NCBI GenBank assembly: GCA_023409735.1
Contig: JAEYRB010000036.1
Location: 1-8,008, forward strand
DNA length: 8,008 bases
Direction: 5' to 3'
Source of the DNA: Bacillota bacterium
Lineage (GTDB): Bacteria > Bacillota > Clostridia > Acetivibrionales > DTU013
Below are positions 1 to 6,920 of the stretch, in pieces. The notes beneath the pieces were generated by a model, which was not told the DNA's origin, ran no database searches, and saw only the letters and a list, made by a program, of their open reading frames with translations. Within the stretch, counting starts at the first letter, position 1. Each line of letters starts with the position of its first letter. The translations under genes were made by a program, and so were the position numbers.

Positions 1-99
1 ACTGACGCTTGATATTACTGCCTTTCGATATTTCTGTATTTTAGTTCTGGTTTTCTTCAGGTCAGGTCAAAACACAATCAAAATAACTTCAAATGCGCC

Positions 100-126
100 A
101 AAAAACCCGCTAAAATAGCGGGTTTT
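100..126 (-). terminator. Intrinsic terminator of the tRNA-Arg gene
   Basis: Read on the minus strand, an 11-bp perfect stem (116-126 with 102-112) with a 3-base loop has a GC-rich centre (CCCGC/GCGGG). It runs into six consecutive T residues (complement of 100-105). It begins 12 bases past the encoded CCA end of the tRNA, which is the expected place for a Rho-independent terminator of a single tRNA transcript. The stem is near-symmetric with A/T flanks, so weak termination from the plus strand is also possible, but there is no plus-strand gene to serve. Confidence 0.9.
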
Positions 127-137
127 CGGACAGTCTG

Positions 138-214
138 TGGTGCGCCCGAAGGGATTCGAACCCCCGGCCTGCGGTTTAGGAAACCGACGCTCTATCCTGC
201 TGAGCTACGAGCGC
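138..214 (-). tRNA. trnR: tRNA-Arg, anticodon CCU
   Basis: The reverse complement folds as a full cloverleaf. The 7-bp acceptor stem pairs GCGCTCG with CGGGCGC (one T-G pair), followed by discriminator A and an encoded CCA (138-140). The D stem is GCTC/GAGC. The anticodon loop TTCCTAA places CCT at 178-180 (read in reverse), decoding AGG as arginine. The T loop is TTCGAAT, with two G-T wobbles in its stem. The first anticodon-stem pair (T with C) is mismatched, a small irregularity that does not disturb the rest. The gene stands alone, with its own promoter and terminator, and is divergent from the protein genes to its right. Confidence 0.97.
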
Positions 215-232
215 ATGTATTAACAAAGTAAT

Positions 233-261
233 ATTCTACATTGTATGCTCCTGTTTGTCAA
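233..261 (-). promoter_or_regulatory. Vegetative promoter of tRNA-Arg
   Basis: On the minus strand a perfect -35 TTGACA (256-261) is followed, after exactly 17 bases, by -10 TAGAAT (233-238, five of six consensus). The predicted transcription start is near 226, about 12 bases upstream of the mature tRNA 5' end. This is the strongest sigma-A type promoter in the window, as expected for a stable RNA gene. Confidence 0.88.
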
Positions 262-466
262 CCCTGATATTAAACGCTTATAGCGGTCATAACTTCCCAG
301 TTAAGTGCCATTGAACGTAATCAGCAGTACAGTTTGAAAAGATAAGGACTAGGCAATTTTTGGCTCATATCCTTCATGTTCCGGGCTGTTAATGGTACTT
401 CAGTCCATATGTGTTTAGATTACATTCGCACAACTTACATTTTATATTAAGAAATGGGCTGTGTGT

Positions 467-493
467 TAACTTAAAATTGCAGTTTGCCGATAT
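467..493 (+). promoter_or_regulatory. Candidate sigma-D (sigma-28) motility promoter
   Basis: The octamer GCCGATAT at 486-493 is an exact match to the -10 consensus of Bacillus sigma-D promoters (TAAA, about 15 bases, GCCGATAT). Exactly 15 bases upstream is TAAC (467-470), three of four matches to the -35. Transcription would begin near 500, giving a leader of about 26 bases that includes the GGAGG ribosome binding site at 515-519. The octamer GCCGATA(A/T) also occurs inside pepF at 4086 and 4473 without a suitably spaced TAAA, so the -10 alone is not decisive. Position and spacing make this copy credible. Confidence 0.5.
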
Positions 494-525
494 TTATAAC
501 GGATAATGCTTTTTGGAGGTCTGTT

Positions 526-3015
526 ATGGATATTTATGATGTTTATGATATTAAATTTATAGATGATGTAGAAATGGATAATCAACGTGAAGAAACTGGA
601 ATTGGGCAAGAAATCAAGATATGTTCAAGAGTTCTCGGTGCGAGCAGATGGCATATTGGTAAGTATTTTAGTAGACTTGCTTTATCAATGCTCTTTATTG
701 CAGCGATTCTTTCATCCTTTTCAATAGGGGCATTTGCCGAACAGTCACATACAGGGATCGATTTATCCGGAGGAATTATTATTGCCGCTGCACCTTTACC
801 TACAGCACCGACAGATTTAAAGGCAATAATGACGGATAGCTCAGGAGTTGAGCTTAGCTGGACGGACAGGTCAGATAATGAAAACACCTTTATTATAGAA
901 AAAACGATTGATTCGGGAAATGTTACAGAAATCCCACTGGGTGCCAATACAACTACATATACAGATATTAATATATCTGCAGGACACACATACATATACA
1001 GAGTATATGCAAAAAACGATACCGGAAGATCTTCTTATTCAAATGAAGCTGTAATATATGAGCTTGATACTGTTTCACCAGCTTCACTGACAGTAACTCC
1101 CGTCACAGAGTCAAGGCTTAATTTGTCATGGAGCTACTCTGGAACTGGCAGCTACAAAACAATTATTGAAAGGAAGGACGGTATCTCAGGCAAATGGTCA
1201 GTTATCTATACGACAGCCCAAGGTGTTCTTAGCTATAGCGATACCGGACTTTCGGCTAATACACAATATTTTTACAGAATCAGAAAGTCTTTAGGGACAA
1301 ATGCATACTCAGCCGCATATCCCAACAGTATTGTTGGGATAGGTGCATATACCCGTCTTGGCATGCCGTATCTAAGCGGATATGCAGCGTCAAATAACAG
1401 CATATACCTATTGTGGTCTGGAAATAGCGCCGGAGCAGACATGGTAATCGAGAGAAGAATCTCTACGGGGGAATTTACTGCACTTACTACATTAAGTTCC
1501 TCTGCATCAGGATGGCAGGACGACACAGGACTTGTTCCGGGAGCCTCTTATACATATAGGATAAAAGGAAAGACTTCATCAAATGAATCAGCCTATTCAA
1601 ATGAGGTCACCATAAGGAATCAATTTCTCGAGACGCCCATGGGCCTGAGTGCCACAGTAAACAAGGATTTCTCTGTTGAACTGAAATGGACAGACAATTC
1701 GGATTATGAAGAGGGCTTTGAGATATGGAGGTATGAATCTGACAGCGGCCAGACATACAAACTATATGCAACAGTTGGCAGAAATGCTACATCATATATA
1801 GATACTAATGTACACAAGGGGAGCCGGTATAACTACATGGTAAGAGCTTTTGTACCATTAAGCGGATTGTATTCGGCTTATTCTAATAGTGCAGCGGCTG
1901 GAATTGGTATTGTAGCTCCACCTACGGATTTAAAGTATACCTATGTATCAAGTTCTAAAATTACACTTGAATGGACTGATAATTCTGACAATGAGAGCGG
2001 CTTTAAGATTGAGTGGAAGAAGGGTGACGAAGGTGAATGGCGCGTGCTTACATGGGTTTCTTCCAATGTTAAAGCGTATACGATTTCTGATTTAAATAAG
2101 CATACTAGATACTTCTTCAGAGTCAGAGCGTACAGCTATGTAGATAATGCTGACGCGCTAAGCGATGAATTACTTGTTTCAACATCGTTACCTTTTGCAC
2201 CTACGGAGTTAAGTGCCGCATCATTTTCTTCATCAACGGTAAAACTCAAGTGGAAGGACAATTCTGATGACGAAAATGGCTTCATTATAATGAGAAAGAC
2301 CCAATTTTCTGACAGTTATACAGAAATTGCCAAAGTAGATGCCAATACGACAGAATACACAGATACAAGGATTAGAGACGATATTGCCCTAAGCTATAAA
2401 GTCGCTGCATACAATGCTGCGGGAATGGCTGAGAGTGCATCAGTTGCAACAAGGACAATAAAAAAAGTTGGCTTCAGTGATCTTGGAAGTGTATCCTGGG
2501 CAAAGGAAGCCATTGAAAACTTGGCAGGTATGGATGTAGTAAAAGGCGCGACAGGTACATTGTATATGCCAAATAACACTATATCCAAGGCAGAATTTAC
2601 CGTAATGATCGTCAGGGCATTCGGACTGGATATCGTACCGGTAGGAAGCTTAGCAGATGTACGATCAGATAAATGGTATTACCGTCAAATCATGATCGCC
2701 GAGAATCTTGGAATAATATTTGTGGATAGCAGTAAAAGATTTTATCCTGAGGCTGCGATAAAAAGAGAAGAAATTGCCGTTATGCTTTTTAAGGCTCTTG
2801 AGGCCTCAGGCAAAACTTTTACGGTACATGACAATACAACTCTTGAGATATTTTACGATAAAAATAAAATATCTCCTAACGCTACAGCAAGTATGGCAAC
2901 ATTAGTCGGCGAGGGTATAATCGACGGTCTATCTGAACATTCAATTGCTCCCGGCGCCACAGCTACCAGGGCTCAAGCTGCTGTACTTCTGTATAGAGCG
3001 CTGCAGAAATTCTAG
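526..3015 (+). CDS. Secreted FN3-repeat protein with C-terminal SLH cell-wall anchor
   Basis: This encodes 829 residues. A hydrophobic segment (51-67) is followed by AFA|EQ, a good signal-peptidase I site after residue 71. Six fibronectin type III domains follow, at about 92-177, 184-272, 278-364, 368-458, 464-554 and 556-645. Domains 1, 4, 5 and 6 carry a WTDNSDNE-like B-strand motif; domains 2 and 3 lack it. Three SLH domains close the protein (about 648-705, 707-763, 765-827), with SKAE, KREE and TRAQ at the positions of the conserved TRAE motif. SLH domains bind pyruvylated secondary cell-wall polymer, so the mature protein should sit on the cell surface. No catalytic domain is visible, so a structural or adhesive role is inference. 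ATG 526 is chosen because GGAGG (515-519) lies six bases before it; the upstream in-frame TTG at 484 has no such site and overlaps the putative -10. The N-region before the hydrophobic core is unusually long (about 50 residues) and starts acidic. The ligand is unknown. Confidence 0.92.
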   Translation: MDIYDVYDIKFIDDVEMDNQREETGIGQEIKICSRVLGASRWHIGKYFSRLALSMLFIAAILSSFSIGAFAEQSHTGIDLSGGIIIAAAPLPTAPTDLKAIMTDSSGVELSWTDRSDNENTFIIEKTIDSGNVTEIPLGANTTTYTDINISAGHTYIYRVYAKNDTGRSSYSNEAVIYELDTVSPASLTVTPVTESRLNLSWSYSGTGSYKTIIERKDGISGKWSVIYTTAQGVLSYSDTGLSANTQYFYRIRKSLGTNAYSAAYPNSIVGIGAYTRLGMPYLSGYAASNNSIYLLWSGNSAGADMVIERRISTGEFTALTTLSSSASGWQDDTGLVPGASYTYRIKGKTSSNESAYSNEVTIRNQFLETPMGLSATVNKDFSVELKWTDNSDYEEGFEIWRYESDSGQTYKLYATVGRNATSYIDTNVHKGSRYNYMVRAFVPLSGLYSAYSNSAAAGIGIVAPPTDLKYTYVSSSKITLEWTDNSDNESGFKIEWKKGDEGEWRVLTWVSSNVKAYTISDLNKHTRYFFRVRAYSYVDNADALSDELLVSTSLPFAPTELSAASFSSSTVKLKWKDNSDDENGFIIMRKTQFSDSYTEIAKVDANTTEYTDTRIRDDIALSYKVAAYNAAGMAESASVATRTIKKVGFSDLGSVSWAKEAIENLAGMDVVKGATGTLYMPNNTISKAEFTVMIVRAFGLDIVPVGSLADVRSDKWYYRQIMIAENLGIIFVDSSKRFYPEAAIKREEIAVMLFKALEASGKTFTVHDNTTLEIFYDKNKISPNATASMATLVGEGIIDGLSEHSIAPGATATRAQAAVLLYRALQKF

Positions 3016-3046
3016 CTTATCAATTCCATATCGAGACATTTAATTG

Positions 3047-3148
3047 TATGGTTTATGTAGATTATATAAACTGTATTGACTACATAAACCATATCGGCTA
3101 CATAAATCATATTAAATCATAAACCATATTTACTACATGAATCACATA
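3047..3148 (+). repeat. Degenerate 18-base tandem repeats with one inverted copy
   Basis: Five head-to-tail units start at 3060, 3078, 3096, 3114 and 3131 (spacing 18, 18, 18, 17). The best unit, 3078-3095, reads GACTACATAAACCATATC. Unit 3096 matches it at 15 of 18 bases, units 3060 and 3131 at 13 of 18, and unit 3114 keeps the 12-base core CATAAACCATAT exactly but has lost one base. Immediately left, TATGGTTTATGTAG (3047-3060) is the perfect reverse complement of CTACATAAACCATA (3080-3093), so a 14-bp stem with a 19-base loop can form. No T-run follows, so it is a poor intrinsic terminator. The array lies between the SLH gene stop and the thioesterase promoter region. Its function is unknown. 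Confidence 0.8.
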
Positions 3149-3204
3149 AGCTGTTATAGAGAAGGAAAGCATAGTTGCGCACATATAATTGTTTTATTAT
3201 TTAG

Positions 3205-3232
3205 TTACAATGGTATATGTGATATATTGTAA
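3205..3232 (+). promoter_or_regulatory. Inverted repeat upstream of the thioesterase gene
   Basis: TTACAAT (3205-3211) and ATTGTAA (3226-3232) are perfect 7-base inverted arms separated by 14 bases, about two helical turns centre to centre. They end 30 bases before the thioesterase start. The layout suits a dimeric regulator, or the arms may overlap weak promoter hexamers (TTACAA, 17 bases, TGTAAA). In DNA this AT-rich such a pair can arise by chance, and I cannot match it to a known operator. Confidence 0.3.
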
Positions 3233-3262
3233 ATATATTATCTATGAACAGGAGAAGATATT

Positions 3263-3727
3263 ATGATGCAGGTAAAATCGCCGCGTGAATCTGTGGTTGA
3301 AATGACCGAGCTGGTGCTGCCTAACGATACAAACATGCTTGGTAATCTTCTTGGCGGAAAGCTGATGCATCTGGTTGATATTGCGGGTGCTATGGCGGCT
3401 CAGAGGCATAGTAACAGTATTGTTGTAACAGCATCAATAGATAGTGTTGTATTTAAACAGCCTGTAAAAGCCGGTGAAATAATTACGCTCAAGGCAAAGA
3501 TCACATGGGTAGGGAGAACCTCTATGGAGGTTAGAGTAGATGTCTTTTCGGAAAATTACTTAACCGGAGAAAAAAAGTTTACTAACAAGGCCTATCTTAC
3601 TTTTGTTGCAGTGGATAAGGATAGCAAGCCTGTAGAGGTATGCAGACTGCAGCCTGAAACAGATGAAGAACGAATAGAGTATGAGGCTGCAGAAAAAAGG
3701 CGCAATGAGAGGCTTAAAAACAGATAG
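3263..3727 (+). CDS. Acyl-CoA thioesterase, hotdog fold (YciA/ACOT7-like)
   Basis: This enzyme hydrolyses acyl-CoA to free fatty acid and CoA in the cytoplasm. The 154 residues form one hotdog domain. The N-terminal block PNDTNMLGNLLGGKLMHLVD (20-39) is the family signature. Asn24 and Asp39 fall where the catalytic Asn and Asp of bacterial acyl-CoA thioesterases are placed. The next blocks, around VVTASIDSVVF and VGRTSMEV, and the ending LTGEKKFTNKAYLTFVA, are also typical. A charged helical tail (about 133-154, ETDEERIEYEAAEKRR...) matches the usual C-terminus, and the length is normal. ATG 3263 lies eight bases after AGGAG (3250-3254); a second ATG follows directly at 3266 but is spaced less well. 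The gene appears monocistronic: 247 bases from the SLH gene and 202 from pepF. Substrate chain length cannot be read from the sequence. Confidence 0.93.
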   Translation: MMQVKSPRESVVEMTELVLPNDTNMLGNLLGGKLMHLVDIAGAMAAQRHSNSIVVTASIDSVVFKQPVKAGEIITLKAKITWVGRTSMEVRVDVFSENYLTGEKKFTNKAYLTFVAVDKDSKPVEVCRLQPETDEERIEYEAAEKRRNERLKNR

Positions 3728-3734
3728 AAGTTGA

Positions 3735-3783
3735 AGAGAGGTGCTATTATGCAATAGCGATGAAGAATACCGGTATGAAATAA
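3735..3783 (+). other. SD-led minimal ORF in a hairpin
   Basis: Eight bases past the thioesterase stop is a good ribosome binding site, GAGAGGTG (3736-3743). Five bases later comes ATG CAA TAG (3749-3757), a two-codon frame. The start codon sits in the loop of a perfect 6-bp hairpin, GCTATT-ATGC-AATAGC (3743-3758), whose 5' arm overlaps the end of the SD. A second ATG two bases after the stop opens a seven-codon frame (3760-3783, MKNTGMK). No longer frame follows, and the rest of 3784-3898 shows nothing recognisable. It could be a decayed gene start, a leader-type translation stop, or chance. Confidence 0.35.
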
Positions 3784-3898
3784 TATTAATAAAAACGGTA
3801 AAGATAGCATAAAAGCCTTTAAAATTATCAGAAGACTACAATGAGATTTTAATTAGAGGTTATTGTTTACATAAAGTATAAAACATGAATATTCGGTG

Positions 3899-3907
3899 TG
3901 TTATAAT
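3899..3907 (+). promoter_or_regulatory. Extended -10 promoter of the pepF operon
   Basis: TGTTATAAT (3899-3907) is a perfect extended -10 (TG, one base, TATAAT). There is no convincing -35 at 16-18 bases upstream, which is common for extended -10 promoters. Transcription would start near 3914, leaving a leader of about 16 bases that begins just ahead of the ribosome binding site AGAGGTG (3918-3924). Confidence 0.65.
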
Positions 3908-3929
3908 ATGTTGATTAAGAGGTGATTAT

Positions 3930-5732
3930 ATGGCGGATAACAACGCATTGCCGCAGAGAAACGAAATCGAAGAGAAATACAAATGGAAGCTGGAAGATAT
4001 ATATTCAAGTGATTCGCAATGGGAGCAGGATTTTGATAAGGTTCGCAGGATGACAGGAGAGATCGCAAAATATAAGGGAACTCTCGCCGATAATATAAGC
4101 AGACTCATTCAATGCCTTGAGTTCAGCGATGAAGTGCTTTCACTAAACGATAAGCTTTTTGCTTATGCAAGGATGAGACGTGATGAAAATAATGCGGAAT
4201 CAAGATACCAGGCGCTTACAGACAGAGCAATGACTTTGAGTACAGAGGTCTATGCAGCGGTTTCGTTCATTGTTCCTGAAATTATTTCCATAGACGAAGA
4301 GCTGTTAAAAAACAGTATCAACAATAATGATGAATTTTCAATATATCGTCAATATATATCCGAGCTTATAAGACAGAAAAAACATATACTGTCAGACAGA
4401 GAGGAACAGTTGCTGGCTCTTTCAGCTGAAATGGCCAATGCCCCCTCAGACATCTTTACTATGTTTAACAATGCCGATATAAAATTCGGATTTATTAAGG
4501 ATGAAAGCGGTAATGAGGTAGAAGTTACAAAGGGGCGTTACAGCAAATTCATGGAATCTCATGACAGAAGAGTCAGAGAAGACGCTTTCCATGCACTTTA
4601 TAAATCCTACAGTGAAATGAAGAATACTTTAGCATCTGCTCTCAGCAATGAACTGAAGGTCAGTAAATTCTACGCTACTGTCAGAAAATATGACTCAAGT
4701 CTTAATTCATCACTTGATGCTGATAATGTACCTACTGCTGTATACGACAACCTTATTGCAACTGTTGATAGGGGCTTGCCCGTTCTCCACAGATATCTCG
4801 AGCTTCGTAAAAGGGCGCTTAAGCTTGATGAGCTTCACATGTATGATTTGTATGTTCCAATAGTGGATGAGCCTAAAAAACACATACCTTATGAGGATGC
4901 CGTCAAAAAAGTTGTTGATGCGCTTTCTCCTCTGGGAGGCAAGTATATAGAGGATCTGAAAAAGGGCTTTGAATCCGGATGGGTCGATGTATATGAGAGT
5001 CAGGGAAAGACAAGCGGCGCATACTCATGGGGCTCGCATCTTACCCATCCATATGTGCTTCTTAATTATCAAGGCACGATTAATGATGTATTTACGCTGG
5101 CACATGAAATGGGTCACTCAATGCATTCCTATTACACAAATCTCAAGCAGCCGTATATCTATTCGGAGTATAAGATATTTGTAGCGGAAGTGGCTTCAAC
5201 TGTCAACGAAGCTCTCCTTAATGATTATATGCTCAAAAATGCTTCGAGCAAAAGGGAAAAGGCGTATCTTCTGAACCATTATCTGGATGAGTTCAGAGGT
5301 ACTCTCTTCAGGCAGACGATGTTCGCCGAGTTTGAAAAAATTACTCACGACATGCTGCAAAATGGCCAGGCACTTACGGCTGATGAATTCTGCAATATAT
5401 ATAGAAAACTAAATGAGAAGTATTTTATGCCTGAGGTTGTTGTAGATAAGGAAATAGATATGGAATGGGCCAGAATACCACATTTTTATTCCAGCTTCTA
5501 TGTGTATAAATATGCCACAGGAATATCGGCAGCAGTGTCATTATCGCAGCAGATACTAAAGGATGGTACTCCGGCTGTGGAGCGATACCTTAACTTCCTT
5601 GGCAGCGGAAGCTCGGACTATCCTCTGGAACTTCTTAAGAAGGCAGGCGTGGACCTAACTGAGCCTAAACCAATAGAGGATGCAATAAAAGTATTTGAAT
5701 CAATATTAGATGAATTGGAGAAAAACATATGA
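3930..5732 (+). CDS. pepF: Oligoendopeptidase F (M3B zinc metallopeptidase)
   Basis: This cytoplasmic zinc peptidase cuts oligopeptides, roughly 7-17 residues long in characterised PepF enzymes. The 600 residues match the normal family length. The N-terminal half (about 1-200) is the helical PepF region starting with EKYKWKLEDIY. The M3 catalytic domain follows. The zinc site is HEMGH at 392-396, with His392 and His396 as ligands and Glu393 as catalytic base. Glu420 in FVAEVAS, 24 residues on, is the third ligand. The late HFYSSFYVYKYATG block (518-531) carries the conserved His/Tyr residues that contact substrate. No signal peptide is present. Start ATG 3930 lies five bases after AGAGGTG. 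The stop overlaps the start of the M29 aminopeptidase gene by four bases (ATGA), so the two are translationally coupled. All catalytic residues are intact. Confidence 0.97.
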   Translation: MADNNALPQRNEIEEKYKWKLEDIYSSDSQWEQDFDKVRRMTGEIAKYKGTLADNISRLIQCLEFSDEVLSLNDKLFAYARMRRDENNAESRYQALTDRAMTLSTEVYAAVSFIVPEIISIDEELLKNSINNNDEFSIYRQYISELIRQKKHILSDREEQLLALSAEMANAPSDIFTMFNNADIKFGFIKDESGNEVEVTKGRYSKFMESHDRRVREDAFHALYKSYSEMKNTLASALSNELKVSKFYATVRKYDSSLNSSLDADNVPTAVYDNLIATVDRGLPVLHRYLELRKRALKLDELHMYDLYVPIVDEPKKHIPYEDAVKKVVDALSPLGGKYIEDLKKGFESGWVDVYESQGKTSGAYSWGSHLTHPYVLLNYQGTINDVFTLAHEMGHSMHSYYTNLKQPYIYSEYKIFVAEVASTVNEALLNDYMLKNASSKREKAYLLNHYLDEFRGTLFRQTMFAEFEKITHDMLQNGQALTADEFCNIYRKLNEKYFMPEVVVDKEIDMEWARIPHFYSSFYVYKYATGISAAVSLSQQILKDGTPAVERYLNFLGSGSSDYPLELLKKAGVDLTEPKPIEDAIKVFESILDELEKNI

Positions 5733-6844
5733 CAGATCCTAGAATTGATACACTTGCAAAAAACCTTGTAAATTACTCTTGTAAGCTTAAGCCGGGAGAG
5801 AACTTATTAATTGAGATAAAAGGCTTCGAAACCATGCTGACGAAAGCGCTTGTCAGAGAGGTATACAAGGCAGGAGGAAATCCCTTTGTTACTGTAAAGA
5901 ATGATGAGATAACGCGTGCTCTGCTCAAAGAGTGCAATGAGGAGCAAATAAAGCTTATGGCTGAATTTGAACTGGCCCGCATGAAAAAGATGGACGCATA
6001 TATCGGCATCAGAGGAACGGATAACTCAAATGAATTGGGAGATGTTCCTGCAGACAAAATGAGCATGTATGGCAGGCTGTTTAGTATGCCCGTCCATAGC
6101 GACCAAAGAGTGGAGCACACAAAATGGGTAATACTTCGATATCCCAACGCTGCTATGGCACAGATGGCAAATATGTCAACAGAGGCCTTTGAAGATTTCT
6201 ATTTTAATGTCTGCAATCTTGATTATTCGAAGATGTCAAAAGCAATGGATAACCTCGTCAAGGTTATGGAGAGAACGGACCGCGTCAGAATAATAGGAGA
6301 GGGTACTGATCTTTCATTTTCAATAAAGGGTATGCCTGCAATAAAGTGTGATGGCGGGAGAAATATACCCGATGGGGAGGTTTATTCAGCACCGCTCAGG
6401 ACATCGGTCAACGGCGTAATAAGCTACAATACTCCGGCAAAGTACCAGGGCTTTACATATGAGAATATTAAGCTGGAATTCAAGGATGGCAAAATTGTCA
6501 AAGCAACTGCGAACGATGCGGAAAAAATCAACAAGGTCTTTGATACAGACGAGGGAGCAAGATATGTAGGAGAGTTTTCTCTTGGTGTAAATCCATATAT
6601 AGATAAACCAATGATGGATACTCTTTTTGATGAGAAGATCAAGGGAAGCATCCACTTTACTCCGGGAAGCTGCTATGATTCCTGTAATAATGGCAATAAG
6701 TCAGCTATACACTGGGATTTGGTCTACATTCAAAGACCTGAATTCGGCGGTGGCGAGATATGGTTTGATGATGTGCTTGTGAGAAAAGATGGCGTATTTG
6801 TTACAGATGAGCTTAAGTGTATGAATCCGGAGAATCTTATATAA
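5729..6844 (+). CDS. M29 family metallo-aminopeptidase (AmpS/aminopeptidase T type)
   Basis: This removes N-terminal residues from peptides using two metal ions in the cytoplasm. The 371 residues begin with the typical RIDTLAKNLVNYSCKLKPGENLLIE. Metal-site residues corresponding to those of Thermus aminopeptidase T are Glu217 (PDGEVYSAP), Glu282 (VGEFSLGVNP), His309 (SIHFTPG), His328 and Asp330 (AIHWD), with the active-site Tyr316 also present. The protein is shorter than AmpT/AmpS (about 410); part of the deficit is the loop between Tyr316 and His328, which is about 12 residues tighter and contains Cys319, with Cys315 beside the Tyr. This marks a distinct subclade. GGAG (5717-5720), inside the end of pepF, is the ribosome binding site. 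The 4-base overlap with pepF and the terminator at 6879 define a two-gene operon. Substrate preference cannot be predicted. Confidence 0.93.
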   Translation: MTDPRIDTLAKNLVNYSCKLKPGENLLIEIKGFETMLTKALVREVYKAGGNPFVTVKNDEITRALLKECNEEQIKLMAEFELARMKKMDAYIGIRGTDNSNELGDVPADKMSMYGRLFSMPVHSDQRVEHTKWVILRYPNAAMAQMANMSTEAFEDFYFNVCNLDYSKMSKAMDNLVKVMERTDRVRIIGEGTDLSFSIKGMPAIKCDGGRNIPDGEVYSAPLRTSVNGVISYNTPAKYQGFTYENIKLEFKDGKIVKATANDAEKINKVFDTDEGARYVGEFSLGVNPYIDKPMMDTLFDEKIKGSIHFTPGSCYDSCNNGNKSAIHWDLVYIQRPEFGGGEIWFDDVLVRKDGVFVTDELKCMNPENLI

Positions 6845-6878
6845 AAACAAAATGTATGCTTAGTCTGAAACTTACTAG

Positions 6879-6916
6879 AAAATTGGAGGGATATGGTTAA
6901 TATCCTTCCAATTTTT
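6879..6916 (+). terminator. Intrinsic terminator of the pepF operon
   Basis: A 16-bp stem pairs AAAATTGGAGGGATAT (6879-6894) with ATATCCTTCCAATTTT (6900-6915), with one G-T wobble and a 5-base loop. The T-run at 6912-6916 overlaps the 3' arm. It lies 35 bases after the aminopeptidase stop. The A/T ends of the stem make it potentially bidirectional. Confidence 0.9.
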
Positions 6917-6920
6917 ATGG

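Noticed and set aside
215..466. Possible riboswitch (including c-di-GMP type) upstream of the surface protein
   Set aside because: No conserved core or convincing paired structure is visible, and the candidate promoter downstream would exclude it from the transcript.
484..525. In-frame TTG at 484 as the start of the FN3-SLH protein
   Set aside because: It has no ribosome binding site and would place the start over the putative -10. GGAGG at 515-519 points clearly to ATG 526.
582..995. Antisense open frame opposite the FN3-SLH gene, and similar ones at 1272-1526, 5773-6147 and 6386-6655
   Set aside because: They are shadows of well-supported genes, lack ribosome binding sites and show no recognisable protein features.
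3060..3148. CRISPR-like array
   Set aside because: The 18-base units are directly adjacent with no unique spacers, and no cas genes are present.
3728..3898. Terminator after the thioesterase
   Set aside because: The only hairpin (3743-3758) lacks a T-run, so I cannot support termination there; read-through into pepF remains possible.
4086..4480. GCCGATAA (4086) and GCCGATAT (4473) as sigma-D promoters
   Set aside because: Both lie inside pepF coding sequence and lack a TAAA at 13-16 bases upstream; they are chance matches.
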